Source: JACMLD01 sp044227095
GTDB taxonomy: Bacteria; Bacteroidota; Bacteroidia; Chitinophagales; Chitinophagaceae
DNA: 64,000 bases
Direction of reading: 5' to 3'
Assembly (NCBI GenBank): GCA_044227095.1
Contig: JBGAFV010000002.1
Span: 1-64,000 of the forward strand
The translations under genes were made by a program, and so were the position numbers. The notes under the pieces were generated by a model. It was not told where the DNA came from and made no database searches. It worked only from the letters and a program-made list of their open reading frames with translations. Each line of letters opens with the position of its first letter. The stretch's first letter is position 1. Positions 41,995 through 50,706 of the stretch are shown here, in pieces.

Positions 41995-42443
41995 GGTACG
42001 AACGGTTATCAAGTTTACAAAAGGGTTACGGTTTTTTCGGAAATTGAACTTGATAAAACCATCTGCTAAATAAAAAAACCTGCAGATGCAGGTCTTTCAT
42101 TGGGGGCTTGGATGATGTAAAACTTGCAAAAGTTTTTTATATATCATAGCTTTTTAGGATATAAATTTTTAATTTTTTCCAACCTAACTGGTTTTCAGCG
42201 CTTTGAGAGGGAAATAAAAAAGCTTATACAGTGCTATGAAGCTTATTATAAAAGATACTTGCATATTATTATGGGGCACAAAAAAAGGATATATGATTTA
42301 CATACATCCTTTAAAGCCGGGGAAATGCAACCTAAAACTACCCTATGAAAACAATTTTACGAACCAAATATGTGCATTATAAATTTCCGCATTAAAAACG
42401 AAACCGACCTCAAAAGAAAATTAAAAACACATTAAATGAAAAA
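41995..42443. other. Long intergenic region, possible small RNA on the minus strand
   Basis: 449 bases between the histidine kinase stop and the secreted-protein start. ACCTGC/GCAGGT (about 42078-42093) followed by seven T on the minus strand is a terminator about 350 bases downstream of the kinase gene. Between the two lies no credible reading frame, so a minus-strand non-coding transcript or a long 3' UTR is possible. A 74-codon plus-strand frame with TTG start (42124) is not convincing. Confidence 0.4.
42072..42096 (-). terminator. Rho-independent terminator, minus strand
   Basis: ACCTGC and GCAGGT are 6-bp arms around AGAT, with seven T after the stem on the minus strand. It lies upstream of the secreted-protein gene and far downstream of the kinase. 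Confidence 0.6.
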
Positions 42444-43823
42444 CTAATAAGTGTTTAATGACGGAAAAGTAATGGTAAATACGGTGCCATTCTCTTTATC
42501 TGAACTCACTTCTACCCTTCCTTTGTGCAAAGCAACAATACGTTGAGACAAAGCCAGGCCTAAACCAAAGCCTTTCGTATCACCGGCTGTGCGTCCACGG
42601 TAGAAAGGATGGAAGATACTTTCAATTTCTGTTGCGCTTATTACTTCACCGTGGTTTTTTACCTGCGCAATTATCTGGTTGTTGTCAAATTTCAGGTATA
42701 AATAGGCATGTTTATCGAATGAATATTTACATGCATTTTCAGTAATGTTTTTAATAGCGCTGTATAATAAATCCGGGTTGCCATAAGTAAGGCAACTTCT
42801 ATCATCGTCCGGAAATTCACCAAACTCAAGTTCTACATTGTAATCGGCATTCAGTTTTTTTACATCTGCTACTATCTTCAGCATTATTTCATCTATTCTT
42901 ACTTCACTTAATTCTATACCTCCTTCATAACCGGTTTTTGCTATTTCAAGCAAACTCTTGGTAAGCTGGCGCATCTGGTCTACATCTTCCTGTATTGAAT
43001 ACAGTACATTGTGGTATTCTTCTGTACTTCTTTCTTTGTACAATGTAACCTGCAATTGACTGCTGATGGAAGTTAACGGCGTAGAAAGTTCATGAGATGC
43101 ATTTGATATAAACCGTTTTTGAATAGAAATAGATTCCTGTAAGCGGCTAAGCAGGTTATTAAAAGTATTTACAAGTCTCGACAATTCATCCTGTCCTTCG
43201 CCTCCATAAATTCTGCCAGATAAATTGTTGAATGAAACTTCGTTTACTTCTCTTATAATTCTGTTGAGCGGTTTTACCAGTTGCGTAGAAAAAATATAAC
43301 CAGTAAGAATGGTAATAATAACGCCTGCAAGCAAACTGGAAAGTAGTATACGCTTAAGATCTTCAATTCTTTTTTTTCCGTCTTCGTCAATGCCCATGTA
43401 AAAAACGGTAATGCCTTTGTTGTTATACACATGGTAAATACCGCAAACATCCAACCCTCCAACCTTGTAAAATTCATTTTTTTTTGTTTTTACATCGCTT
43501 ATCATTTGCGTTGTAATAGGAACAGGTTTGGCACCGGGTCCTGTAAAAGCATATGCTGGTTTGTCTTCAGTTTCGTAAATAATTAATGCCCGCTGAGATA
43601 TAAGGGCTGTGGAACTACTGTCCATTTTGTACAAGACAGACATTTTATTATCGCCAAGTATGGCAAATAAATTGGCCCTGTTGTTTGCACCGGCCTGGAG
43701 GCGAAGTTTAAAAATAGCTTCGCGGCTTTGTTCGGTAAAATAATAAACTGAATAGCTTACAAGCGACAAGATACCCATTACAAGAAGGGTAAAGAGCAGT
43801 GTTATTTTAACCCGGATATTCAT
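42444..43823 (-). CDS. Sensor histidine kinase
   Basis: A 459-residue membrane kinase. Spans are at about 7-28 and 158-178 with a periplasmic sensor between them; a HAMP linker (180-232) follows, then the dimerisation domain with the phospho-acceptor His244 in NASHELSTPL, and an ATPase domain with N box (ITENACKYSF) and G boxes (DTKGFGLGLALSQ). The signal is unknown. It overlaps the response regulator by one base (stop/start TAATG), so the two are translationally coupled and form one system. Confidence 0.95.
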   Translation of the reverse strand: MNIRVKITLLFTLLVMGILSLVSYSVYYFTEQSREAIFKLRLQAGANNRANLFAILGDNKMSVLYKMDSSSTALISQRALIIYETEDKPAYAFTGPGAKPVPITTQMISDVKTKKNEFYKVGGLDVCGIYHVYNNKGITVFYMGIDEDGKKRIEDLKRILLSSLLAGVIITILTGYIFSTQLVKPLNRIIREVNEVSFNNLSGRIYGGEGQDELSRLVNTFNNLLSRLQESISIQKRFISNASHELSTPLTSISSQLQVTLYKERSTEEYHNVLYSIQEDVDQMRQLTKSLLEIAKTGYEGGIELSEVRIDEIMLKIVADVKKLNADYNVELEFGEFPDDDRSCLTYGNPDLLYSAIKNITENACKYSFDKHAYLYLKFDNNQIIAQVKNHGEVISATEIESIFHPFYRGRTAGDTKGFGLGLALSQRIVALHKGRVEVSSDKENGTVFTITFPSLNTY

Positions 43824-44509
43824 TAAGATTCCTTCAGTATATAGCCCATGCCAACCTGTGTATGAATGAGTTTATGGGCAAAGTCCTTATCAAGTTTTTT
43901 CCTGAGGAAAGTTACATAAACATCTATTACGTTGGTCTTTGTATCAAAATCTATGTCCCACACGTTTAAAGCAATATCTGCCCTGGATACTACCTTGTTC
44001 TTGTTTTTAATAAGGTATTCCAGCAGTTGAAATTCTTTTGCAGTAAGTGAAATCACCTTACCATCCCTTGTTACTTCTTTGCTGTCGAGGTTCATTACCA
44101 GGTCTGATACTTTAAGAATATTGCCAACGGGCACTACCTGCCGCAGTCTTTTTAATAAAGCCCTAATTCTCACCAACAGCTCTTTAAAATCGAACGGTTT
44201 AATAATATAGTCATCAGCACCTGCATCAAAACCTTCAATTTTATCATCAATCGCATTTAATGCGGTGAGCATCATTACGGGTATCTGCTGGTTGTTTAGG
44301 CGTATTTCTTTACAAAGGTCATATCCGTTCATACCAGGCAGGTTAATGTCCAGTATAGCAAGGTCAAAGGATTGTGTTTCAAAAAGCTTTTTACCCGCAA
44401 GCCCATCATACGCCACTTCTACCTCATATTGGTTTTCTGAAAGGCCTTTTTTTAATGAATCAGCTATCTTTCTTTCGTCTTCTACCAGTAATATTCTTGC
44501 ATCTTCCAT
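43823..44509 (-). CDS. OmpR/PhoB-family response regulator
   Basis: A 228-residue regulator. The receiver has LLVEDE (7-12), Asp54 in LAILDINLPG as phosphorylation site and the Lys in YIIKPF. The C-terminal winged helix (125-227) has LTAKEFQLLEYLIKNKNKVVSR and VIDVYVTFLRKKLD, typical of the family. It is the first gene of the pair with the downstream kinase. Regulated genes cannot be inferred. Confidence 0.95.
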   Translation of the reverse strand: MEDARILLVEDERKIADSLKKGLSENQYEVEVAYDGLAGKKLFETQSFDLAILDINLPGMNGYDLCKEIRLNNQQIPVMMLTALNAIDDKIEGFDAGADDYIIKPFDFKELLVRIRALLKRLRQVVPVGNILKVSDLVMNLDSKEVTRDGKVISLTAKEFQLLEYLIKNKNKVVSRADIALNVWDIDFDTKTNVIDVYVTFLRKKLDKDFAHKLIHTQVGMGYILKES

Positions 44510-44846
44510 ACTTATCTTTTTTTAGCGGGGGTAAAGGTCTGTAATTAAAATTGCAACGCAGAAACAATTGTGTTCCAGCCTATTAAAATCAAATTAAAAT
44601 ACGGTTTCATACTTTAAAAATTAACTCATTCTCAAAGCATTAAAGTCCAAAAACAATCAAAAAAACTGCTCCTTTGGCATCATTAACCATAGCTTTGCAA
44701 GCACATGATTAATGATAAACGAACTTGCGAATTCTTGTCATTTTTTAGCGGCAGGTAATAGTAGCAAGCCGTTGCACAACATTTCTTCTTAATTTATACC
44801 CTTATTTTGGTTATTTTGCCTTACCTTTGCCAACCTTTAAAAGTTC
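44510..44846. other. Divergent intergenic region between response regulator and DUF177 gene
   Basis: 337 bases with no gene. TACCTTTG at 44822-44829 is a perfect -7 match for the rightward DUF177-rpmF-plsX cluster, although no TTTG is at the right distance. The leftward promoter of the two-component system was not identified. Confidence 0.45.
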
Positions 44847-45401
44847 ATGTACATGGGCCGCAGGGATTATGATATAGCATTTGTAGGACTGAAGCAGGGG
44901 ATTCATGATTTCCAGTACCAGGTAAATGATAAGTTCTTTGAGCCTTACCAGCAACAGGATTTTAAAAAGTGCAGCGCAAACATTAAGCTGACCCTTGACA
45001 AACAAAATGGCTTTATGCTATTGAAGTTTGAAATAGGCGGATCACTTGAAGTAACCTGCGACCGTTGTGGAAGTACTACCCTCCCAGTAGATTTATGGGA
45101 TGAATTTAATGTAGTAGTGAAGCTAACAGAAGAGCCAGACCAAATGAATGCACAGGAAGAAGATCCTGACGTTTATTATATTGGCCGCGGAGAAAGCCAC
45201 CTGCATATTGCCGACTGGATTTTTGAATTCGTAAACCTGAGCATACCTATGCAGCGTATGTGCAGCGAAGAAGAAATAGGCAGCGAGTATTGTGATAATG
45301 ATGTACTTGCCATGCTAAGAAACAACGAAGACAAAGTTCAAAAAACAGAAAACCCTATCTGGAAAGGACTTGAAAAAATAAAGAAGAATTTAGATAATTA
45401 A
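44847..45401 (+). CDS. yceD: DUF177 (YceD-like) protein
   Basis: A 184-residue protein of the DUF177 family, which precedes rpmF in many bacteria and, in some, affects 23S rRNA accumulation. The central VTCDRCGSTTLPVDLWDEFNVVVK is the family core and the C-terminal LRNNEDKVQKTENPIWKGLEKIK is the usual tail. A -7 element TACCTTTG is 18 bases upstream. A nearby ATG two codons later is an alternative start. rpmF follows after 61 bases. Confidence 0.9.
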   Translation: MYMGRRDYDIAFVGLKQGIHDFQYQVNDKFFEPYQQQDFKKCSANIKLTLDKQNGFMLLKFEIGGSLEVTCDRCGSTTLPVDLWDEFNVVVKLTEEPDQMNAQEEDPDVYYIGRGESHLHIADWIFEFVNLSIPMQRMCSEEEIGSEYCDNDVLAMLRNNEDKVQKTENPIWKGLEKIKKNLDN

Positions 45402-45462
45402 CAGTCTTAAAACTGTTACATACGTTAACAAACATTTTTTGATTATTATAAATAGTTGAGCC

Positions 45463-45654
45463 ATGCCAAATCCCAAAAGACGACATTCTCAGCAGCGTAG
45501 TGCAAAAAGAAGGACACACTACACGGCAAGTTCTATTACACTGAGCAAAGACAGCACAACAGGTGAAATACATGTTCGCCACCGTGCACACGTAAGTGAA
45601 GGCAAATTATACTACAAAGGAAAAGTAGTTGCTGAGCAGGCTCCTGTAAAATAA
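45463..45654 (+). CDS. rpmF: 50S ribosomal protein L32
   Basis: A 63-residue large-subunit protein: MPNPKRRHSQQRSAKRRTHY, HVRHRAHVSEGKLYYKGKVV. It lacks the Cys pairs that bind zinc in many bacteria, so it is the zinc-independent form. It is between DUF177 and plsX, the standard arrangement. Confidence 0.97.
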   Translation: MPNPKRRHSQQRSAKRRTHYTASSITLSKDSTTGEIHVRHRAHVSEGKLYYKGKVVAEQAPVK

Positions 45655-45736
45655 ATTTATCCTTTCACAGATTCCGGCATTCAACGGTATAGTATTCTAT
45701 TACCTTTGAGTATTGGAATTTTTTTTTGCAGTCACT

Positions 45737-46684
45737 ATGAATATTGGATTAGATATGATGGGTGGCGATTTTGCTCCGCTTGAAGCGGCGAAAGGCATCC
45801 GTTTATATTTAACCGAACATAAAGCCCCTGTTACATTGTTTCTTTTTGGAGATGAAGCCCAGCTAACTCCATTGGTACAACAGGAAAAAATTTCTGCAGA
45901 TAAAATAAAAATTGTGCATGCGCCACAGGTTATTGGCATGCACGAACATCCTACCAAAGCCTTAAAAGAAAAACAGCAATCTTCTATAGCTGTTGGTTTT
46001 CATTATCTCGCTTCCCATAAAATTGATGCGTTTATAAGTGCAGGCAATACAGGTGCCATGCTGGTAGGCGCTATGTTCAGCATTAAAGTAATTGAAGGAG
46101 TTCTAAGGCCTACAATTGCTACTGTTATACCAAAAGAAAATGGCAATACAGGTATTTTGCTTGATGTAGGTTTAAATGCAGATTGCAAACCAGAAAACCT
46201 TAACCAGTTTGCTGTGCTTGGTTCATTATATGCCAAACACATTTTGGATATAGAAAACCCACGTGTTAGTTTGCTAAACGTAGGCGAGGAAGAAGGTAAA
46301 GGAAATATTCTTGCACAAGCTGCTTATCCCCTCTTAAAAGAAAACAAACAAATCAATTTTGTTGGCAATACAGAAGGGCGTGATATAATGATGGATAAAT
46401 CTGACGTAACCGTATGCGAAGGCTTTACTGGCAACGTTGTTTTAAAAATGGCGGAATCCATTTATGATATTACCCAAGCTAAAAAGATTGAACACGAATT
46501 TTTAGATCGGTTCAATTTTGAATATTATGGTGGCACACCTGTACTTGGCGTGGCCAAACCTGTAATCATTGGGCATGGCATTTCTCAAAGCAAAGCATTT
46601 AAAAATATGATTGCTGTAGCAGCCAAAATGATTGAAACAGACCTCATGACAAAAATGAAAGCTTCTTTTACAGGCAATGCCTGA
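45737..46684 (+). CDS. plsX: Phosphate acyltransferase PlsX
   Basis: A 315-residue enzyme that makes acyl-phosphate from acyl-ACP for phospholipid synthesis. MNIGLDMMGGDFAP at the start, AFISAGNTGAMLVGAMF, LLDVGLNADCKPENL, NVGEEEGKG and NFVGNTEGRDIM are the family blocks. The frame starts with TTG eight codons earlier; ATG at 45737 is the family start. TACCTTTG at 45701-45708 may be an internal promoter. The fabH gene that often follows plsX is absent; a CPBP-family gene follows after 5 bases. Confidence 0.96.
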   Translation: MNIGLDMMGGDFAPLEAAKGIRLYLTEHKAPVTLFLFGDEAQLTPLVQQEKISADKIKIVHAPQVIGMHEHPTKALKEKQQSSIAVGFHYLASHKIDAFISAGNTGAMLVGAMFSIKVIEGVLRPTIATVIPKENGNTGILLDVGLNADCKPENLNQFAVLGSLYAKHILDIENPRVSLLNVGEEEGKGNILAQAAYPLLKENKQINFVGNTEGRDIMMDKSDVTVCEGFTGNVVLKMAESIYDITQAKKIEHEFLDRFNFEYYGGTPVLGVAKPVIIGHGISQSKAFKNMIAVAAKMIETDLMTKMKASFTGNA

Positions 46685-46689
46685 AGCCA

Positions 46690-47619
46690 ATGAACCTCAT
46701 CTTTTCATATTTGCAGGATTATTTCAGGAGCGTAGATAAATGGCTGCTTGCTTTTTGCGCATGTTTTGCAGCTTTGTTTCTTACACTTAATTATAAATTG
46801 GGCATAGAAACAAAATGGCTCTATAATATCAATTCCCGTATTGGAAAATTTGCTGGTTTTTATTGTATGTATGCCATTGCATTTATTGTTCCGTTTGCAG
46901 TGCTGGTTTTTACAAAACACAAACAAGCTGCGGGCTTACCTATGCTTTGGTTTCTGGTCTTACTTGCACCAGCCATCTTTGCATTAAAAGTAAGCTTTAG
47001 CGGGTTAACACAATGGATTGCAGGAACAGATACAAATACCTGGAAAAGATATTACGCTATTATCATCAACCTGCCTTCGCGGTTGCTGCTGGTTGTTATA
47101 CCGCTACTGCTTTTGTGGTGGCAACAAAAATCAACTACTTCTTTCTGGGGGTTTACTACACAAAATTTTAACTGGCAACCTTATGCCATTATGTTGCTGA
47201 TAATGGTACCGCTGATAAGTTTTGCTTCTACCCAATCAGACTTTTTGCACATGTACCCCAAATTAAAACAAGTAGCTTTTGTTGATTCTCTTTCAAAACA
47301 TCCGTGGTGGTATAAACTGGTATATGAATTTTCTTATGGTATTGATTTTGTAACGATAGAACTTTTCTTTCGTGGGTTTCTTGTATTTGTATTTGTGCGT
47401 TATGTGGGTGCAGATGCGGTTTTACCTATGGCTGTATTTTATTGCAGCATTCATTTTGGCAAACCTCTGTTTGAATGTATCTCTTCTTTTTTTGGCGGAT
47501 TATTGCTTGGCATTATTGCCTACAGAACACAATCTATACTTGGTGGCATTATGGTACACCTTGGCATTGCATGGATGATGGAAGCAGGAGGATATATTGG
47601 TAACCTGTATAAGAAATAA
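46690..47619 (+). CDS. CPBP-family intramembrane protease-like protein
   Basis: A 309-residue protein with about eight predicted spans and a C-terminal ABI/CAAX-protease (CPBP) domain. The motif that is usually EExxxR reads IELFFRG, so the first Glu is missing and the second is present; FYCSIHFGKP carries the first His and GGIMVHLGIAWM the second, with the usual Asn position replaced by Trp. The protein may be a variant protease or a non-catalytic relative. It starts 5 bases after plsX, so it is probably the last gene of the DUF177-rpmF-plsX operon. Confidence 0.8.
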   Translation: MNLIFSYLQDYFRSVDKWLLAFCACFAALFLTLNYKLGIETKWLYNINSRIGKFAGFYCMYAIAFIVPFAVLVFTKHKQAAGLPMLWFLVLLAPAIFALKVSFSGLTQWIAGTDTNTWKRYYAIIINLPSRLLLVVIPLLLLWWQQKSTTSFWGFTTQNFNWQPYAIMLLIMVPLISFASTQSDFLHMYPKLKQVAFVDSLSKHPWWYKLVYEFSYGIDFVTIELFFRGFLVFVFVRYVGADAVLPMAVFYCSIHFGKPLFECISSFFGGLLLGIIAYRTQSILGGIMVHLGIAWMMEAGGYIGNLYKK

Positions 47620-47671
47620 GTGCAACGCCAATAGAAGTTATGCTGATGGTTAAACTTTTCTCTCCACTTTA

Positions 47672-48181
47672 TTAGGCGGTTTTATTTTTATTCTTTAATG
47701 ATTTTGTTATTGCTATTGCAACAGGGACTAATAATAATCCTTCAACTACAGGCAAGAACCAAATACCTAATCCGTTTGCAATGCCCATTGCAGTTAAATA
47801 AGTAAAGAGAATGATTAGGAAAAATATTAATAGTATTGACAATTTTACAAACCTTATCAGTCTTGTAGCAACCTGGAATTGTGCTTTCGCATTAGCTACA
47901 GTAATTTTTACAGGATAATTAAAAACATGAGGATACTTGTTGAGCCATGTTAAACCAAAATAAACGATTGTTGCAACTACTGGTAAAAAAAAAATTGCTA
48001 TTTTATTTCCGTAATTATCTGCCTGTCCCTTAAAATTAAAATGAATGGGAATTGTTTCCGGCAATTTAACAACCGCAACAATTGTTAAGCACCACATAAT
48101 ACCCAACAATATTTTACTGAAAAACTCCAGTGAATTGTCGAATGGCGATAATGTAAGTTTTATTTTGGGCTTCATTTCCAT
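47672..48181 (-). CDS. DUF1648 membrane protein
   Basis: A 169-residue protein with four predicted spans. The N-terminal part LPETIPIHFNFKGQADNYGNK is the DUF1648 signature, found in SdpI-like immunity proteins and unannotated membrane proteins. Nothing in the context supports an immunity role. The frame extends seven codons further with a GTG start; ATG at 48181 is used. It is convergent to the CPBP gene and lies just downstream of rnpB. Confidence 0.75.
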   Translation of the reverse strand: MEMKPKIKLTLSPFDNSLEFFSKILLGIMWCLTIVAVVKLPETIPIHFNFKGQADNYGNKIAIFFLPVVATIVYFGLTWLNKYPHVFNYPVKITVANAKAQFQVATRLIRFVKLSILLIFFLIILFTYLTAMGIANGLGIWFLPVVEGLLLVPVAIAITKSLKNKNKTA

Positions 48182-48300
48182 TGAAGAAAGTGAGATACAC
48201 ACCTGGCGTAGAATTGGAAATTTAATTACATTGAATGTTTCAAATAATCGATCTTTTTCGTTCTACTAATCCTTCTAATCTCCCCAAATCGTGGTCAAAA

Positions 48301-48664
48301 ATAACTACCAACTCATAAGCCGGATTTTGTTTCTAAACTATCATTTATCTGGCCCCTGCATTACTGCAGGGATCTTGCTGCCTACCCTCCAGCATTGGGC
48401 GGACAGCCCTCAATCGCTGGTTTACGTGGCATTACAGCATGCAAGGTTTACCCTCCCGGCATGTTACCATACCGCGACGTAGGCTCTTACCCTACGTTTT
48501 CACCCTCATCCCGATCCGAAGGATCGGGACAGTTATTTTCTGTGGCACTTTCTGTTCCCTATTTTTTGAATAGAGACCCGGCGCTTAACCGGTGCATTGT
48601 CCTATGCTGTCCGGACTTTCCTACCCTATGTTGCCATAAGATCGATAGCTCGGTTGGTAGTTAT
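48301..48664 (-). ncRNA. rnpB: RNase P RNA (bacterial type A)
   Basis: On the minus strand the RNA starts near GGTAGGAAAGTCCGGAC (the universal 5' block with P4 half) and ends near ACAAAATCCGGCTTATG (the 3' block). Arms ATAACTACCAAC at 48301-48312 and GTTGGTAGTTAT at 48653-48664 pair perfectly as the closing P1 helix and so define both ends. The internal GAGGGTAAACCTTG-like and GGGCTGTCCGCCC segments fit the conserved core. A -7 element TACCTTTG ends three bases before the 5' end. The apical hairpin near 48509-48529 (TCCCGATCC/GGATCGGGA) matches an element common in Bacteroidota. Confidence 0.95.
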
Positions 48665-48666
48665 AA

Positions 48667-48674
48667 CAAAGGTA
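48667..48674 (-). promoter_or_regulatory. -7 element of rnpB
   Basis: TACCTTTG on the minus strand is an exact match to TAnnTTTG and lies 2 bases upstream of the P1 helix. No TTTG at -33 is seen, because that region is filled by a GTAATTAAGAATTAGTAATT repeat. Confidence 0.6.
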
Positions 48675-48915
48675 GATTAATTAATAATTAGTAATTAAGA
48701 ATTAGTAATTAGGCTCCCCGATTAGGATGCTGAACATTTGTAGGTCAGTTACTTGAATAGTTGATTGATAAGACCGAAGCTTTCATATCCAATAAATGTT
48801 CAATGGCCAATACTCAATTTTCAATTCTTATTAAAGAAAATCCATCAACATTAGTATGAACGTTCTTTTCAATGAGCAATGAGCATTGAAAATTGCATAT
48901 TGAATATTTCGCACC
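48672..48915. repeat. Degenerate AATTAGTAATTAAG and TCAATTTTCAATT inverted repeats
   Basis: Left part: tandem units of AGTAATTAAGAATTAG. Middle and right: GGCCAATACTCAATTTTCAA is partly reverse-complementary to ATGAGCATTGAAAATTGCAT. Together they fill the gap between rnpB and the DUF2027/Smr gene. Confidence 0.5.
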
Positions 48916-48971
48916 ATTTGTAATGGCATCGGGCCTGGCCAAAAAGTCCCCTACAGGGGGATTTAGGGGGC

Positions 48972-49994
48972 TTAGTATTTCAAAAATACTTCCGTAGCAC
49001 CATAACCATAAGAAGCATTATACTGGTTTACAAAATAGTTCACTTCCTTTTTATGCCTTAGTTGCTGGTGCAATTCATCACGGAGTTTGCCGGTACCTAT
49101 ACCATGAATAAAAACAACAGAATGCTGTCGGTGTGCCACAGCAAGATCATAATACTTTTCAAATTCTTTTAACTGAAGGGTGAGTATTTCAAAGTTGCTG
49201 AGCTTTTCCCAACCATCTATTATTTTTTCTATGTGCAAATCCACAACTGTTCTTGCAGGCGGCAAGTGCTGTCTTCCTTTTGATGCTTCGTATATTTTAT
49301 AACCCGCAGCAGATAATGCCGAAATATCCATTTTTTCTTCTTCCTGCTTTGCAGGATAAACATCAAATAGCTTATAAGAAAAAGTTGGTTCTCCTTTAAT
49401 TTTTATTTCTTCAATCTTTTTAAATAATTGCTGTGCTTTTAATTTAAGAGACGTTTCATAAAACTCAGCTTTTGCTTTATCTGGATTCAACAAGGTAAAC
49501 TCGCAGGCAAATGTTGGGTTATCGTTTAAATTATCAAACGGAATATCGTGCACATAAAAATCCTGGTTTACCAAAATTTCATTTTTAAAATCAAACCCAG
49601 TTTCTCCGGCGTAATTTACTTTGTAATGAAAGCCGTAAGGCGTGTCTGTTCCATTTATCAGGTGCACTTTTAGCAAGTCAACAACATCATCGCCAAATTC
49701 ATCCGTTTCAAATTTTGGCAAAAACATTAACCAAACGCCTGCCGGATGTTTTACAGATGAAATAACTTTTCTTTCTTTTGGAACCTGGTCTATATAAGTT
49801 TTTGGCTTTTTCTCTGGTTGTGTTTTCTTTTGAGAAAATTGCTTGAAGTAAGGAAAATCGAGTTGGTCTGTATAAGCAGGAAATTTTACGCCCCTCACTT
49901 CTACCATTACCATTTTATCATTTATAATGTCAATTACTTCGCCGTCTTCATTGCTGTGCAACACTGTTACTTTATCGCCTATTTCAAATTTCAT
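48972..49994 (-). CDS. DUF2027/Smr-domain protein
   Basis: A 340-residue protein. Residues 1-55 look like a small beta domain (GDKVTVLHSNEDGEVIDI), 60-220 the DUF2027 region with an immunoglobulin-like strand pattern, and 245-340 a Smr domain: VDLHIEKIIDG, VFIHGIGTGKLRDEL and the end GYGATEVFLKY. Smr domains are nucleases linked to MutS2 or ribosome rescue; DUF2027-Smr proteins are Bacteroidota-specific and their function is not known. The catalytic DLH and HGxGTGKLR blocks are intact. It stands alone. Confidence 0.9.
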   Translation of the reverse strand: MKFEIGDKVTVLHSNEDGEVIDIINDKMVMVEVRGVKFPAYTDQLDFPYFKQFSQKKTQPEKKPKTYIDQVPKERKVISSVKHPAGVWLMFLPKFETDEFGDDVVDLLKVHLINGTDTPYGFHYKVNYAGETGFDFKNEILVNQDFYVHDIPFDNLNDNPTFACEFTLLNPDKAKAEFYETSLKLKAQQLFKKIEEIKIKGEPTFSYKLFDVYPAKQEEEKMDISALSAAGYKIYEASKGRQHLPPARTVVDLHIEKIIDGWEKLSNFEILTLQLKEFEKYYDLAVAHRQHSVVFIHGIGTGKLRDELHQQLRHKKEVNYFVNQYNASYGYGATEVFLKY

Positions 49995-50086
49995 ATCGCC
50001 TCTTGCTCCTAAAGGAGGATTATGTTAAGAAAATAATGTTTTTGCAAAAATACGAAAACCAGAGCAGCAAGATATTATTACAAAAC

Positions 50087-50598
50087 AGCACAAGGCTTTG
50101 CCTTGTGCTAATGTACAACACCCTTCCAGGGCTGGTTGTAGAGTCCTGAAGGGACGATGTACAATAGCGATGGTTGTAGCCCATCGCAAATGCGATTGAG
50201 ACATTTTAAAACATAAAAAAAATATAGCATAAGGCTTTGCCTTGTGCTAATGTACAACGCCCTTTCAGGGCTGATTGTAGAGTCCTGAAGGGACGATGTA
50301 TAATAGCGATGGGTGTAGTCCGCAAATGCGATTGAGACATTTTAAAACATAAAAAAAATATAGCACAAGGCTTTGCCTTGTGTTAATGTACAACGCCCTT
50401 TCAGGGCTGGTTGTAGAGTCCTGAAGGGACGATGTACAATAGCGATGTGTGTTGTCCGCAAATGCGATTTAGATATTTTAAAACACAAAAAAATATAGCA
50501 CAAGGCTTTGCCTTGTGCTAATGTACAACTCCCTTCCAGGGCTGGTTGTAGAGTCCTGAAGGGACGATGTATAATAGCGATGGGTGTAGCCCATCGCA
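50087..50598 (+). repeat. Four tandem copies of the four-hairpin palindromic body
   Basis: Units start at 50087, 50226, 50362 and 50497 (periods 139, 136, 135). Each unit has hairpins AGCACAAGGC/GCCTTGTGCT (3-base loop), GCCCT/AGGGC, GTCCT/AGGGAC and GCGATGGG/CCCATCGC, in that order, with spacers of 10-25 bases; units 2 and 3 have a decayed last hairpin. The units differ at only a few positions. A head module in opposite orientation lies 20 bases after unit 4. No gene is inside. Confidence 0.9.
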
Positions 50599-50618
50599 GT
50601 TAGAAGATGATTATTGAT

Positions 50619-50655
50619 ATACCGATGAACGTAATGCGACGCAACGATGATGCCC
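50619..50655 (-). repeat. Dispersed repeat, head module next to tandem array
   Basis: On the minus strand GGGCATCATCGTTGCGTCGC then ATTACGTTCATCGGTAT. It matches 62255-62289 closely and lies 20 bases from the four-hairpin body, the same side and distance as there. Confidence 0.8.
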
Positions 50656-50706
50656 AAAGAGCCTATGCAGGTATCAAAAAAAGATGTACGGTGCTTGACT
50701 AAGCAA

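Noticed and set aside
42124..42348. 74-codon plus-strand frame as a gene
   Set aside because: It has a TTG start, no recognisable domain, AT-rich composition and no promoter; it lies in the gap between two minus-strand genes.
48395..48691. 98-codon frame across RNase P RNA
   Set aside because: The region is explained by rnpB with its P1 helix and conserved blocks; the frame is incidental.
50087..50598. CRISPR array
   Set aside because: The four units are 135-139 bases and nearly identical over the full length, so there are no unique spacers, and each unit is itself made of several palindromes. No cas genes are nearby.
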